Positions 56,722 to 64,000 of a stretch of 64,000 nt of DNA are shown here, piece by piece (the first letter of the stretch is position 1; each line of letters opens with the position of its first letter). The position numbers and the translations under genes are program-made. Origin of the DNA: Pleomorphomonas diazotrophica (GTDB lineage Bacteria; Pseudomonadota; Alphaproteobacteria; Rhizobiales; Pleomorphomonadaceae); NCBI RefSeq assembly GCF_002844595.1, contig NZ_PJNW01000001.1:62001-126000 (forward strand). Reading direction: 5' to 3'. The notes beneath the pieces were generated by a model, which ran no database searches, had not been told where the DNA came from, and saw only the letters and a list, made by a program, of their open reading frames with translations.

Positions 56722-57666
56722 TCAGGGCAGGCGGCGGAATGCTTCCAGAATCAGCTCGAAGAAGCCGTCGGCATCGATTTTGGTGATCCAGGTGGCGTTC
56801 TTGTCCCGTCCGGTCACCGACCAGCGGTCGACCACGGTCTGGCCGAAGCACAGGCCGGGCGTCGTCTCGATCTCGACGTTGACGAACTTGCCCTCGAAGA
56901 GGTCCGGCTTCAGGAGATAGGCGATGGTGGTCGGGTCATGCAGAGGACCGCCGTCGGAGCCATATTTCTGCTCATCGAAGCGCTCGTAGAACGACAGAAG
57001 GCCGACGAAGGCCTCCGCTGCCTTGCGCTTCAGCGCGCCGAGATCGGCAAGCCAGGACTTGCGGATCAGCGCCTGGTGGGTGACGTCGAGCGACATCACC
57101 ACGATCTCCGCACCCGAGCGGAACACCCGCTGGGCGGCGTGCGGATCGACCCAGATGTTGAACTCGGCGGCCGGCGTCGAGTTGCCGCCTTCGATGTTGG
57201 CGCCGCCCATCAGCACGATCTTGTCGAGCCGGCTGGCGATGCGCGGCTCACGGGCAATGGCCATGGCGACGTTGGTGAGCGGGCCGAGGGGCACTAGCGT
57301 CACCGACTTTTCCGGCCGGCTCATCACCGTCTCGACGATGAAGTCCGGCGCAAACTCCGGCCGGAGTGGCGTCACCGGGTCGGGAAAGGTCCAGCCGTTG
57401 AGGCCGGTCTCGCCATGAACATACTCGGCCGTCTCCAGCTTGACGGCAAACGGCGCCGACGCACCGGCGAACACAGGGACGTCGGTGCGGCCGATGAGCT
57501 CCAGAAGCTTCAGCGCGTTGGTCGACGTTTTGGTGAGGCCGACGTTGCCGGCAACGGTGGTGATGCCCAGCACGTCGATCGCCTCCGGAAAGGCGAGCGC
57601 CAGCATGAAGGCGACGGCGTCGTCCTGACCGGGATCTGTGTCAATGATGATCGAGCGTGGAGACAT
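56722..57666 (-). CDS. Nucleoside hydrolase (inosine/uridine-preferring family)
   Basis: 314 residues. The calcium-binding N-terminal motif is IIIDTDPGQDDAVA, with VFAGASAPF, LVPLGPLTNVAMA, LMGGANIEGGNSTPAAEFNIWVDP and the C-terminal DPTTIAYLL. Cleaves the N-glycosidic bond of ribonucleosides, giving base and ribose. The ATG at 57666 has GGAGGAG 9 bases upstream. It appears inserted between the DUF2155 and NDUFA12 genes, which are usually neighbours; whether that is a later insertion is inference. Confidence 0.95.
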   Translation of the reverse strand: MSPRSIIIDTDPGQDDAVAFMLALAFPEAIDVLGITTVAGNVGLTKTSTNALKLLELIGRTDVPVFAGASAPFAVKLETAEYVHGETGLNGWTFPDPVTPLRPEFAPDFIVETVMSRPEKSVTLVPLGPLTNVAMAIAREPRIASRLDKIVLMGGANIEGGNSTPAAEFNIWVDPHAAQRVFRSGAEIVVMSLDVTHQALIRKSWLADLGALKRKAAEAFVGLLSFYERFDEQKYGSDGGPLHDPTTIAYLLKPDLFEGKFVNVEIETTPGLCFGQTVVDRWSVTGRDKNATWITKIDADGFFELILEAFRRLP

Positions 57667-57798
57667 CCGAACAACTCCTCCGTTCACCGCCCGCTGCGGC
57701 GGGCTGGTGTACTAACCTATTTGAATCGCAACCCTATCCGCTTCGCCGGAGGGAGTCCAACGGCACCGACCATGACGGGGGGGCTTTTCCCGCCAATG

Positions 57799-57828
57799 AA
57801 AAAACGGGACGGAGCGTTCCGTCCCGTT
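57799..57828 (-). terminator. Intrinsic terminator after the NDUFA12 gene
   Basis: Read on the minus strand, AACGGGACGGA (57828-57818) pairs perfectly with TCCGTCCCGTT (57813-57803) around a 4-base loop, followed by TTTT. It ends the minus-strand transcript 27 bases beyond the NDUFA12 stop. Confidence 0.85.
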
Positions 57829-57854
57829 ACCGATCCCTTTGATGGTTCCCTGGG

Positions 57855-58247
57855 TCAGGAACCGGGCGTCCAGGCGTCGTAGTCGCCGGTGACCACCGGA
57901 CGTCCCTCGGCGGAGGCGAGTGATCCCTTGGGTCGATAGGCGGCCGCGGTACCGGTCATGTTGGGCTTATGCGGCTTCTGCCAGTCGCGCGGCCGATAGG
58001 TTTCGGCGGTCGGCGGCGAGTCGACGCGGTGATGCATCCAGCCATGCCAGTCGGGAGTGATCTTGGAGGCGTCGGCCTCGCCCTTGTAGATGACCCAGCG
58101 GCGCGCGCCGTCCTTGGTCTGGTAGTAGACGTTGCCGAACTCGTCCTCGCCGACGCGCTGGCCCAGTCTCCAGGTGTAGAAGCGGGTGCCGAGGGTCTGC
58201 CCGTTCCACCAGGTGAAGATCTCGGTCAGCAGTTCCTTGAAGGTCAT
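57855..58247 (-). CDS. NADH:ubiquinone oxidoreductase NDUFA12-family subunit
   Basis: 130 residues. TRFYTWRLGQRVGEDEFGNVYYQ, RRWVIYKGEADASKITPDWHGWMHH and PHKPNMTGT are hallmarks of the B17.2/NDUFA12 accessory subunit of complex I, present in Alphaproteobacteria and mitochondria. ATG at 58247 begins the conserved MTFKELLTEIF; ATGs at 58253 and 58262 are in frame. It follows the receiver-protein gene on the same strand. Confidence 0.93.
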   Translation of the reverse strand: MTFKELLTEIFTWWNGQTLGTRFYTWRLGQRVGEDEFGNVYYQTKDGARRWVIYKGEADASKITPDWHGWMHHRVDSPPTAETYRPRDWQKPHKPNMTGTAAAYRPKGSLASAEGRPVVTGDYDAWTPGS

Positions 58248-58368
58248 GATCATCAAACCCATCGCACCGGCGCGACCGACGGTCTCGCCATCCACGTAGT
58301 TGCGCGGACTATGGCGAGGCGCTGGGGTCTTGTCCAGAGCCGGGTCGGGCTTTTTACGGCAGGCGGCA

Positions 58369-59091
58369 TTACCCGCGGCGGAGCGCGGTCCAGGACGGCT
58401 TTACGGCCGGCTTCTTGCCGCTCGCATCCTCCTCGGGCCTGAGGCCGGCCTTGCGCTCGAGCTGTTCCTTGGTCCGCAGGAACGCCTGCCACTGATCGGC
58501 AGCCAGGTTGCCGGTGTCGGCCGTCTCCGGTGCGGCAGGTGTCGGCGCATCCTCCGTTTTCCGGATCGGCTTGGTCGTCGCCGCCTTGCGCACGGCGGCG
58601 GCGCGCTCCTTCTGGGCCATCATGGACTCGCGCACCCCTTCGATCTCGAAGGATCCACGCGGTCCGAGAACCAGTTGACGCTGGTCGCGCTGCAGCCAGC
58701 TGATGCGCTCATGCAGCACCGCCGGCGAGATCGGCTTGACGACGATGAGGTTGGCGCCGGCCCCCATCGCCTTGTCGATGATGGCGCGGGTCGGGGTTGC
58801 GGTCAGGATGATGACGGGGACGTAGCAGAGCGGCTCCATGAAGCGCGCCCGCACCATGTGCAGCAACTGGTGACCGCTGACCAATCCGGCCTTCCACTCG
58901 CAGATGATGAGATTCGGCGGCTCGTTCAGCATGGCGTGCAGGGCCGCCTCGGTGCTGTCGAACAGGCGGATGCGCCGTACCTTCATGGCGTTGAGCATCG
59001 AGCGGATGATGCCCTGCATGGTCTTGGAATCGTCGATGACCACAACATCCAGCTGTTCGTTGGGAACGGCATAGGTGGAATGATGTGGCAT
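58369..59091 (-). CDS. Receiver-domain protein with Glu in place of the phospho-acceptor Asp
   Basis: 240 residues. A CheY-like receiver spans about residues 13-135. The acidic pair Asp20/Asp21 (VVVIDDSKTMQ), Thr98 (IILTAT) and Lys119 (VVKPIS) are present, but the acceptor position reads LIICEWKAG, Glu65 rather than Asp. A Glu there can mimic the phosphorylated state, so this may be a constitutive or unphosphorylated pseudo-receiver. The C-terminal 105 residues are charged and Ala/Pro/Lys-rich with no output domain recognised. The start MPHHSTYAV (59091) is the likely one. No histidine kinase is adjacent. Confidence 0.85.
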   Translation of the reverse strand: MPHHSTYAVPNEQLDVVVIDDSKTMQGIIRSMLNAMKVRRIRLFDSTEAALHAMLNEPPNLIICEWKAGLVSGHQLLHMVRARFMEPLCYVPVIILTATPTRAIIDKAMGAGANLIVVKPISPAVLHERISWLQRDQRQLVLGPRGSFEIEGVRESMMAQKERAAAVRKAATTKPIRKTEDAPTPAAPETADTGNLAADQWQAFLRTKEQLERKAGLRPEEDASGKKPAVKPSWTALRRG

Positions 59092-59752
59092 GACGCGTCG
59101 GCTCCGGAACTCATGACTGTCGGCGCGCGTTCTCATCGTGGACGCGCCGGATTGGCACTGCGCCGAGCAGACCACGAAAGCCTCAAGAACCGTTGAATCG
59201 ATATGGTTTCGGCGGTCTTAACACCCCTGCTTGCAATCTAGGGAAAGTCCGAGCTTTCTATATATAGTATGTGCGTATCACTTTTGCGCTACATGATGTT
59301 GTCATGTCGGTGTGAGTGGCCTAACATCTTTCTCAGGTCACGGTGAGTCTGTCTTGCCTTTGACGGTGGCAGAAGTGCCGACGGTCTGTCTCCTCACGGG
59401 GTGGCGGGCATCGAAGGCGGAGCCTCCGGCCGGGTCGCGAATCGGTTGGCCGGCAAAGCTCCGTCAAGACGGAATCAGTGATCCTTGCGTGAAATCCGGA
59501 CTGGTTGCCGAAGCCTGTTGAAAGCTTCCGAAGTTTGGGGAAAACGCGTTAACACTTAATTTACGGAATCGGCGGAACCCTACATGTAGGGGCCAGTTGA
59601 TGGATGCGGACACTAGATGAAGTGCGGAGCCGGCGAATGACCGGAATCCTGCGCCATTCGGCAAATGGTGTCCGCAGACGTAAAATGGACCGAATAGGAT
59701 CAACGGAGCGCGCCTGAGCGGTGTGTTCCCGGCAATTTCAAGGGGCTAACCA
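59092..59752. other. 661-base regulatory region upstream of nrdJ
   Basis: No convincing gene. It holds an AT-rich core CTATATATAG (59258-59267) and paired NrdR-like boxes (59577-59625). It also has a CtrA-like TTAA-N7-TTTA (59550-59564) and six GANTC methylation sites (59195, 59345, 59439, 59472, 59566, 59644). No cobalamin-riboswitch B12 box was recognised. Confidence 0.5.
59577..59625. promoter_or_regulatory. Candidate tandem NrdR boxes before nrdJ
   Basis: Box 1 is the perfect palindrome CCCTACATGTAGGG (59578-59591), whose core CTACATGTAG fits the NrdR core pattern CwAtATaTwG. Box 2, ACACTAGATGAAGTGC (59610-59625), matches 12 of 16 positions of the published consensus acaCwAtATaTwGtgt. 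The cores are 33 bases apart, close to the three-helical-turn spacing typical of NrdR sites. A further perfect core, CTATATATAG, lies at 59258-59267. Confidence 0.45.
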
Positions 59753-62700
59753 ATGTTGTTCGAGCGGCGCTTTACCAAGGAAGGGCACTCGCCATACGAC
59801 GGGATCGAATTCCGCGTGGCGGTCAGCGAGATCCGCAATCCCGACGGGTCCGTCGTCTTCCGCGCCGCCGACATCCATGTGCCCGCCGCCTGGAGCCAGG
59901 TGGCGAGCGACATCCTCGCCCAGAAATATTTCCGCAAGGCTGGCGTGCCGGCCGCGCTGAAGCGCGTTGAGGAGAACTCCGTTCCGTCCTGGCTGTGGCG
60001 CTCGGTGCCCGATGAGGAAGCGCTGGCCAAGCTGCCGGAAGGCGAGCGCATGATCGGCGAGACCGACGCGCGCCAGGTCTTCGACCGCCTGGCCGGCACC
60101 TGGACCTATTGGGGCTGGAAGGCCGGTCATTTCTCGACGGAGGAGGCCGCTCACGCCTTCCACGACGAACTTCGCTACATGCTCGCCACCCAGCGCGTCG
60201 CCCCGAACTCGCCGCAGTGGTTCAACACCGGCCTCCACTGGGCCTATGGCATCGATGGCCCGAGCCAGGGCCACTATTACGTCGACTTCAAGACCGGCAA
60301 GCTCGTCCGCTCGGCGACGGCCTACGAGCATCCGCAGCCGCATGCCTGCTTCATCCAGTCGGTGGAGGACGACCTCGTCAACGAGAGCGGCATCATGGAC
60401 CTCTGGGTTCGCGAGGCGCGTCTCTTCAAGTACGGTTCCGGCACCGGCTCCAACTTCTCCAAGCTGCGCGGCGAGGGTGAAAAGCTGGCCGGCGGCGGCA
60501 AGTCGTCGGGCCTGATGAGCTTCCTGAAGATCGGCGATCGCGCCGCCGGCGCCATCAAGTCGGGCGGCACCACGCGCCGCGCCGCCAAGATGGTGGTGGT
60601 CGACATCGACCATCCCGACATCGAGCAGTACATCAACTGGAAGGTCAAGGAAGAGCAGAAGGTCGCGGCGCTGGTCACCGGCTCCAAGATCTGCTCCAAG
60701 CACCTGACCGCCATCATGGCGGCGATCACCGGCGAGGAAACCTCGGGCGACGATCGCTTCGACCCGCAGAAGAACCTCGGTCTCAAGCGCGAGCTGCGCG
60801 CCGCCAAGAAGGCGCTGGTGCCAGAGAACTACATCCGCCGCGTCATCCAGTTCGCCAAGCAGGGCTACACCTCGATCGAGTTCCCCGTCTACGACACCGA
60901 CTGGGACTCCGAGGCCTATCTCACGGTCGCCGGCCAGAACTCCAACAACTCGGTGCGCGTCACCGATGCCTTCCTGCGTGCCGTCGAGACCGGCGGCAAC
61001 TGGAACCTGACCGCCCGCAAGGATGGCCGCACCGTCAAGGCGCTCGAAGCGTCGGACCTCTGGGAGAAGGTCGGCTATGCCGCCTGGGCGTCGGCCGATC
61101 CGGGCATCCAGTATCACACCACCATCAACGACTGGCACACCTGTCCGCAGTCGGGCGAGATCCGCGCGTCCAATCCGTGCTCGGAATACATGTTCCTCGA
61201 CGACACGGCCTGCAACCTCGCCTCTGTCAACCTCTTGCCCTTCCTCAATGCCGACAAGAGCTTCGACGTCGAGGGCTTCAAGCACGTCTGCCGCCTGTGG
61301 ACGGTGGTGCTCGAGACCTCGGTGACCATGGCGCAGTTCCCCTCGCGCCAGATCGCCCAGCTGTCCTACGAGTTCCGCACCCTCGGCCTCGGCTACGCCA
61401 ACATCGGCGGCCTGCTGATGTCCTCCGGCATTCCCTATGACAGCGCCGAGGGCCGCGCCATCTGCGGCGCCATCAGCGCTGTGATGACCGGCGTCGCCTA
61501 TGCCACCTCGGCCGAAATGGCCAAGGAGCTGGGTCCATTCCCGGGCTACAAGAAGAACGCCCAGGACATGCTGCGCGTCATCCGCAACCATCGCCTCGCC
61601 GCCCACGGCAAGGCGACCGGCTACGAGAAGCTCAACACGCTGCCGGTGCCGCTCGACCACGCCTCGATCAAGGACAAGCCGCTGCTCGACGCCGCCACTG
61701 CCTCCTGGGATGCGGCGCTCGCTCTTGGCGAGAAGCACGGCTACCGCAATGCGCAGGTCTCGGTGATCGCCCCGACGGGCACCATCGGCCTCGTCATGGA
61801 CTGCGACACCACCGGCATCGAGCCCGACTTCGCGCTGGTGAAGTTCAAGAAGCTGGCCGGCGGCGGCTACTTCAAGATCATCAACCGCGCCGTGCCGGAG
61901 GCCCTGCGCACGCTCGGCTATTCGGAGAGCCAGATCGCCGAGATCGAGGCCTACGCCGTTGGCCACGCCTCCATCGACCAGGCGCCGGCCGTCAACCCCG
62001 GCTCGTTGCGCGCCAAGGGCATGTCGGACGCCGCCATCGACAAGGTGAAGGGCAGCCTCAAGAGCGCCTTCGACATCAAGTTCGTGTTCAATCGCTGGAC
62101 CCTCGGCGACGACGAGATGAAGAAGCTCGGCGTCAGCGATGCCCAGATGAACGATCCGGCCTTCGAGCTGCTCGCTCACCTCGGCTTCTCCAAGGCCGAC
62201 ATCGAGGCCGCCAACACCCACGTCTGCGGCGCCATGACGCTGGAAGGCGCACCGCACCTGAAGGCCGAGCACCTGCCGGTGTTCGACTGCGCCAACCCCT
62301 GCGGCCGCATCGGCAAGCGCTTCCTGTCGGTCGAGAGCCACATCCGCATGATGGCGGCCGCCCAGCCGTTCATCTCGGGCGCCATCTCCAAGACCATCAA
62401 CATGCCCAACGACGCCACCGTCGAGGACTGCAAGGAAGCCTACATGCTGTCCTGGCGCCTGGCGCTCAAGGCCAACGCGCTCTATCGCGACGGCTCCAAG
62501 CTCAGCCAGCCGCTGAACTCGCAGCTGCTCGCCGATGACGACGACGAGGCCGAGGATGCCGCCGAGGCGCTGGCCGCCCTGCCGGCGGCGGCGCGCGCCG
62601 CGCTGATCTCCGAGAAGATCGTCGAGCGCATCGTCGAGAAGCACGTGCGCGACCGCGAGCAGGAGAAGCTGCCGACCCGCCGCAAGGGCTATACCCAGAA

Positions 62701-63457
62701 GGCCAAGATCGGCGGTCACACGCTGTTCCTGCGCACCGGCGAATATGATGACGGCCGCCTCGGCGAGATCTTCATCGACATGAACAAGGAAGGTTCGGCG
62801 CTCCGGGCCCTCCTCAACAACTTCGCCATTTCGGTGTCGCTCGGCCTGCAGTGGGGCGTGCCGCTTGAGGAATATGTCGATGCCTTCACCTTCACCCGCT
62901 TCGAGCCGGCGGGCATGGTGCAGGGCAACGAGATGATCAAGAACGCCACGTCGATCCTCGACTACGTGTTCCGCGAGCTCGCCGTGTCCTATCTCGGCCG
63001 CTACGAGCTGGCGCATGTGGTGCCGGACGATCTGAAGCCGTCGGGCGGTGAGGGTCGGGACACCAGCGGTCGCGGTGGCGACGCAGTGGTCTCCAAGGGC
63101 CTCGTGCGCGGCAAGCAGCTGAAGCTTGTCTCCGCCACCCCCGATCCGAAGGGTTCGGCCGGTGCCGGGGCGACCGGCTCCAACGTCTCGGCCTTCGCAA
63201 CGGCCCGCGCCAGCGCGGCGGTGACTGGCGTCGGCGGCTCGGCCGCCACCGCCTTCCGCCGCGATGCCGAGGAGGCGCCGGCCCCGTCGTCGGTTGGCTC
63301 CACCCAGGCCCAGCCCGACTACGCGACCCGCGTCGCCCAGGCCCGCATGAAGGGCTACGAAGGCGAATCCTGCTCGGAGTGCGGCAACTTCACCATGGTC
63401 CGCAACGGCACCTGCCTGAAGTGCGACACCTGCGGCTCGACGAGCGGCTGCAGCTGA
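59753..63457 (+). CDS. nrdJ: Adenosylcobalamin-dependent (class II) ribonucleotide reductase
   Basis: 1234 residues, the long alphaproteobacterial form. It reduces ribonucleotides to deoxyribonucleotides using a B12-generated thiyl radical and needs no oxygen. The active-site NxCxE reads NPCSE (Asn474, Cys476, Glu478). [21 protein letters not shown] forms part of the barrel. The C-terminus has a TSCPD-type domain and a cysteine-rich tail ([15 protein letters not shown]) that binds metal or recycles the active-site disulfide. The ATG at 59753 follows AAGGGGC. NrdR-like boxes lie upstream. Confidence 0.97.
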   Translation: MLFERRFTKEGHSPYDGIEFRVAVSEIRNPDGSVVFRAADIHVPAAWSQVASDILAQKYFRKAGVPAALKRVEENSVPSWLWRSVPDEEALAKLPEGERMIGETDARQVFDRLAGTWTYWGWKAGHFSTEEAAHAFHDELRYMLATQRVAPNSPQWFNTGLHWAYGIDGPSQGHYYVDFKTGKLVRSATAYEHPQPHACFIQSVEDDLVNESGIMDLWVREARLFKYGSGTGSNFSKLRGEGEKLAGGGKSSGLMSFLKIGDRAAGAIKSGGTTRRAAKMVVVDIDHPDIEQYINWKVKEEQKVAALVTGSKICSKHLTAIMAAITGEETSGDDRFDPQKNLGLKRELRAAKKALVPENYIRRVIQFAKQGYTSIEFPVYDTDWDSEAYLTVAGQNSNNSVRVTDAFLRAVETGGNWNLTARKDGRTVKALEASDLWEKVGYAAWASADPGIQYHTTINDWHTCPQSGEIRASNPCSEYMFLDDTACNLASVNLLPFLNADKSFDVEGFKHVCRLWTVVLETSVTMAQFPSRQIAQLSYEFRTLGLGYANIGGLLMSSGIPYDSAEGRAICGAISAVMTGVAYATSAEMAKELGPFPGYKKNAQDMLRVIRNHRLAAHGKATGYEKLNTLPVPLDHASIKDKPLLDAATASWDAALALGEKHGYRNAQVSVIAPTGTIGLVMDCDTTGIEPDFALVKFKKLAGGGYFKIINRAVPEALRTLGYSESQIAEIEAYAVGHASIDQAPAVNPGSLRAKGMSDAAIDKVKGSLKSAFDIKFVFNRWTLGDDEMKKLGVSDAQMNDPAFELLAHLGFSKADIEAANTHVCGAMTLEGAPHLKAEHLPVFDCANPCGRIGKRFLSVESHIRMMAAAQPFISGAISKTINMPNDATVEDCKEAYMLSWRLALKANALYRDGSKLSQPLNSQLLADDDDEAEDAAEALAALPAAARAALISEKIVERIVEKHVRDREQEKLPTRRKGYTQKAKIGGHTLFLRTGEYDDGRLGEIFIDMNKEGSALRALLNNFAISVSLGLQWGVPLEEYVDAFTFTRFEPAGMVQGNEMIKNATSILDYVFRELAVSYLGRYELAHVVPDDLKPSGGEGRDTSGRGGDAVVSKGLVRGKQLKLVSATPDPKGSAGAGATGSNVSAFATARASAAVTGVGGSAATAFRRDAEEAPAPSSVGSTQAQPDYATRVAQARMKGYEGESCSECGNFTMVRNGTCLKCDTCGSTSGCS

Positions 63458-63485
63458 AGTGTATATCTGCTGATTGTAAGCGCGA

Positions 63486-63519
63486 GGCCCCGGATCAACC
63501 AATCCGGGGCTTCTTGCTT
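63486..63519 (+). terminator. Intrinsic terminator after nrdJ
   Basis: GCCCCGGAT (63486-63494, read through the G at 63486) pairs with ATCCGGGGC (63501-63509), loop CAACCA, followed by the T-rich TTCTTGCTTT. Located 29 bases after the nrdJ stop. Confidence 0.7.
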
Positions 63520-63588
63520 TATGGCCCCATGCAGCGCAGGATCAGGGGCCTGATAGTCCGATACTGCGGCAACAGACAGGGGTTTACT

Positions 63589-63792
63589 ATGTCTGGTGAA
63601 ACGGAAGACCAATGGGAAGCCGTGGAATACGCGTCCCCTCCATGCTTCCTGCATGAACTATCCCCAGGCTACGGCTTTGAAACGGTCGACCACCAAGCAT
63701 GTTCATGCAATCCATCGGCTGGGAAGGTCGAAACGCAAATGCAGGATCGAAAGTCCCGTGCGGCGGACGCCAAAACGCCGGCTCGCAGTTGA
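63589..63792 (+). CDS. Small hypothetical protein, possibly a gene remnant
   Basis: 67 residues from ATG 63589, with AGGGG about 7 bases upstream. The start includes WEAVEYASPPCFLHELSPGYGF; a short SPPCFxHEL motif of this kind is remembered from larger small-protein families of this order (possibly DUF6306), but the expected continuation is missing. The rest (ACSCNPSAGKVE...) resembles nothing known. It is either a real short protein or the truncated front of a decayed gene. Confidence 0.4.
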   Translation: MSGETEDQWEAVEYASPPCFLHELSPGYGFETVDHQACSCNPSAGKVETQMQDRKSRAADAKTPARS

Positions 63793-63889
63793 TCGAGCCT
63801 GCCGTCCGGAACCGCACTTCCTGCCCATGAGTTCCTGCTTTCACGGATGACGGCGATGAGCGCCGTCCCTCGAAAGCGGGACGAGACCC

Positions 63890-64000
63890 ATGGTACCACG
63901 GGCGAACTGGAAGGGCGTTCTGAAGATCGCGGAGGTCATATGCCCCGTGTCGCTCTACACGGCGGCCTCCACCTCCGAGCGCATCGTCTTCCACACCCTC
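63890..64000 (+). CDS. ku: Ku protein, N-terminal fragment cut by the window edge
   Basis: ATG at 63890 opens 37 codons to the right edge. The translation begins VPRANWKGVLKIAEV and continues CPVSLYTAASTSERIVFHTL, which is the highly conserved start of bacterial Ku. Ku homodimers bind DNA ends and recruit the ligase LigD for non-homologous end joining. The rest of the gene, and any ligD, lies outside the window. Confidence 0.88.
   Translation, partial: MVPRANWKGVLKIAEVICPVSLYTAASTSERIVFHTL

Noticed and set aside
58325-58350. Plus-strand AGCC...GGCT hairpin followed by TTTT
   Set aside because: The stem is only 4 bp and no plus-strand gene precedes it, so it is unlikely to be a terminator.
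59092-59752. Cobalamin riboswitch before the B12-dependent nrdJ
   Set aside because: Looked for the conserved B12 box and flanking core; none was recognisable, and nrdJ genes are more often under NrdR.
59738-63502. A 1254-codon open frame antisense to nrdJ
   Set aside because: It mirrors a confidently identified gene codon for codon, is composed of low-complexity Gly/Ala/Arg/Leu/His runs and has no motif. Long antisense frames are expected from GC-biased third positions.

Overview
This is a GC-rich (roughly two-thirds G+C by eye), gene-dense chromosomal stretch from an alphaproteobacterium, most likely of the order Hyphomicrobiales (Rhizobiales). The evidence is gene content and order: hslU; lptF-lptG-lptD-surA-like-pdxA-rsmA as one block; yicC-gmk; aat beside a DUF2155 gene with a complex I NDUFA12-family gene nearby; a DUF1489 protein; a DUF2778 L,D-transpeptidase-like membrane protein; a 1234-residue cobalamin-dependent NrdJ; and a Ku start at the right edge. 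The genus cannot be fixed from the sequence alone. No transposase, prophage, CRISPR array, rRNA or tRNA was seen.

Layout. 1-3442: the 3' end of hslU, an orphan LacI-family regulator, and a convergent aldo/keto reductase. 3591-5125: yicC-gmk. 5130-12708, minus strand: the envelope/LPS operon lptF-lptG-lptD, then the surA-like, pdxA and rsmA genes, joined by 1-4 base overlaps or short gaps. 12938-17818, plus strand: pepA, holC, gltX, an SGNH hydrolase and creA. 17923-22587: cysS with a possible leader ORF, a GFA protein, prolyl iminopeptidase and citramalate synthase. 22588-30221: a LOG-family gene, a LysM protein, an Atm1-type ABC exporter, a YeiH transporter with an adjacent LysR regulator, and DUF1489. 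30337-32095: class II DAHP synthase behind an apparent ribosome-mediated attenuator. 32185-39522: NDH-2, enolase, a secreted metalloprotease-like protein, a DJ-1/PfpI protein and recJ. 39664-45141: a very large alpha-2-macroglobulin. 45223-48582: YqhD-type and other aldehyde/flavin oxidoreductases. 48707-55061: amino-acid permease, exoD, lipid kinase, DUF2778, hemG-like and a CelD-type acyltransferase. 55220-59091: aat, DUF2155, nucleoside hydrolase, NDUFA12 and a receiver protein whose phospho-acceptor Asp is replaced by Glu. 59092-64000: nrdJ with candidate NrdR boxes, a small ORF and the first 37 codons of ku.

The most interesting signal lies upstream of the DAHP synthase. A short open frame ends with a cluster of Phe, Tyr and Trp codons (FYGFMGFYAW). 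It is followed by a perfect GC-rich hairpin with a U-run, and by an 11-base segment that can pair (10 of 11) with the left arm of that terminator. This is the architecture of a classical attenuator that would sense all three aromatic amino acids, placed in front of the first enzyme of their shared pathway. Second-tier items are the HETGH metalloprotease with a C-terminal helix-hairpin-helix domain, the Glu-containing pseudo-receiver, the paired NrdR-like boxes before nrdJ, and the alpha-2-macroglobulin that carries a PAN-like domain and lacks an adjacent pbpC.

Many genes have very long open frames on the opposite strand. These follow from GC-biased codon use and were not annotated.
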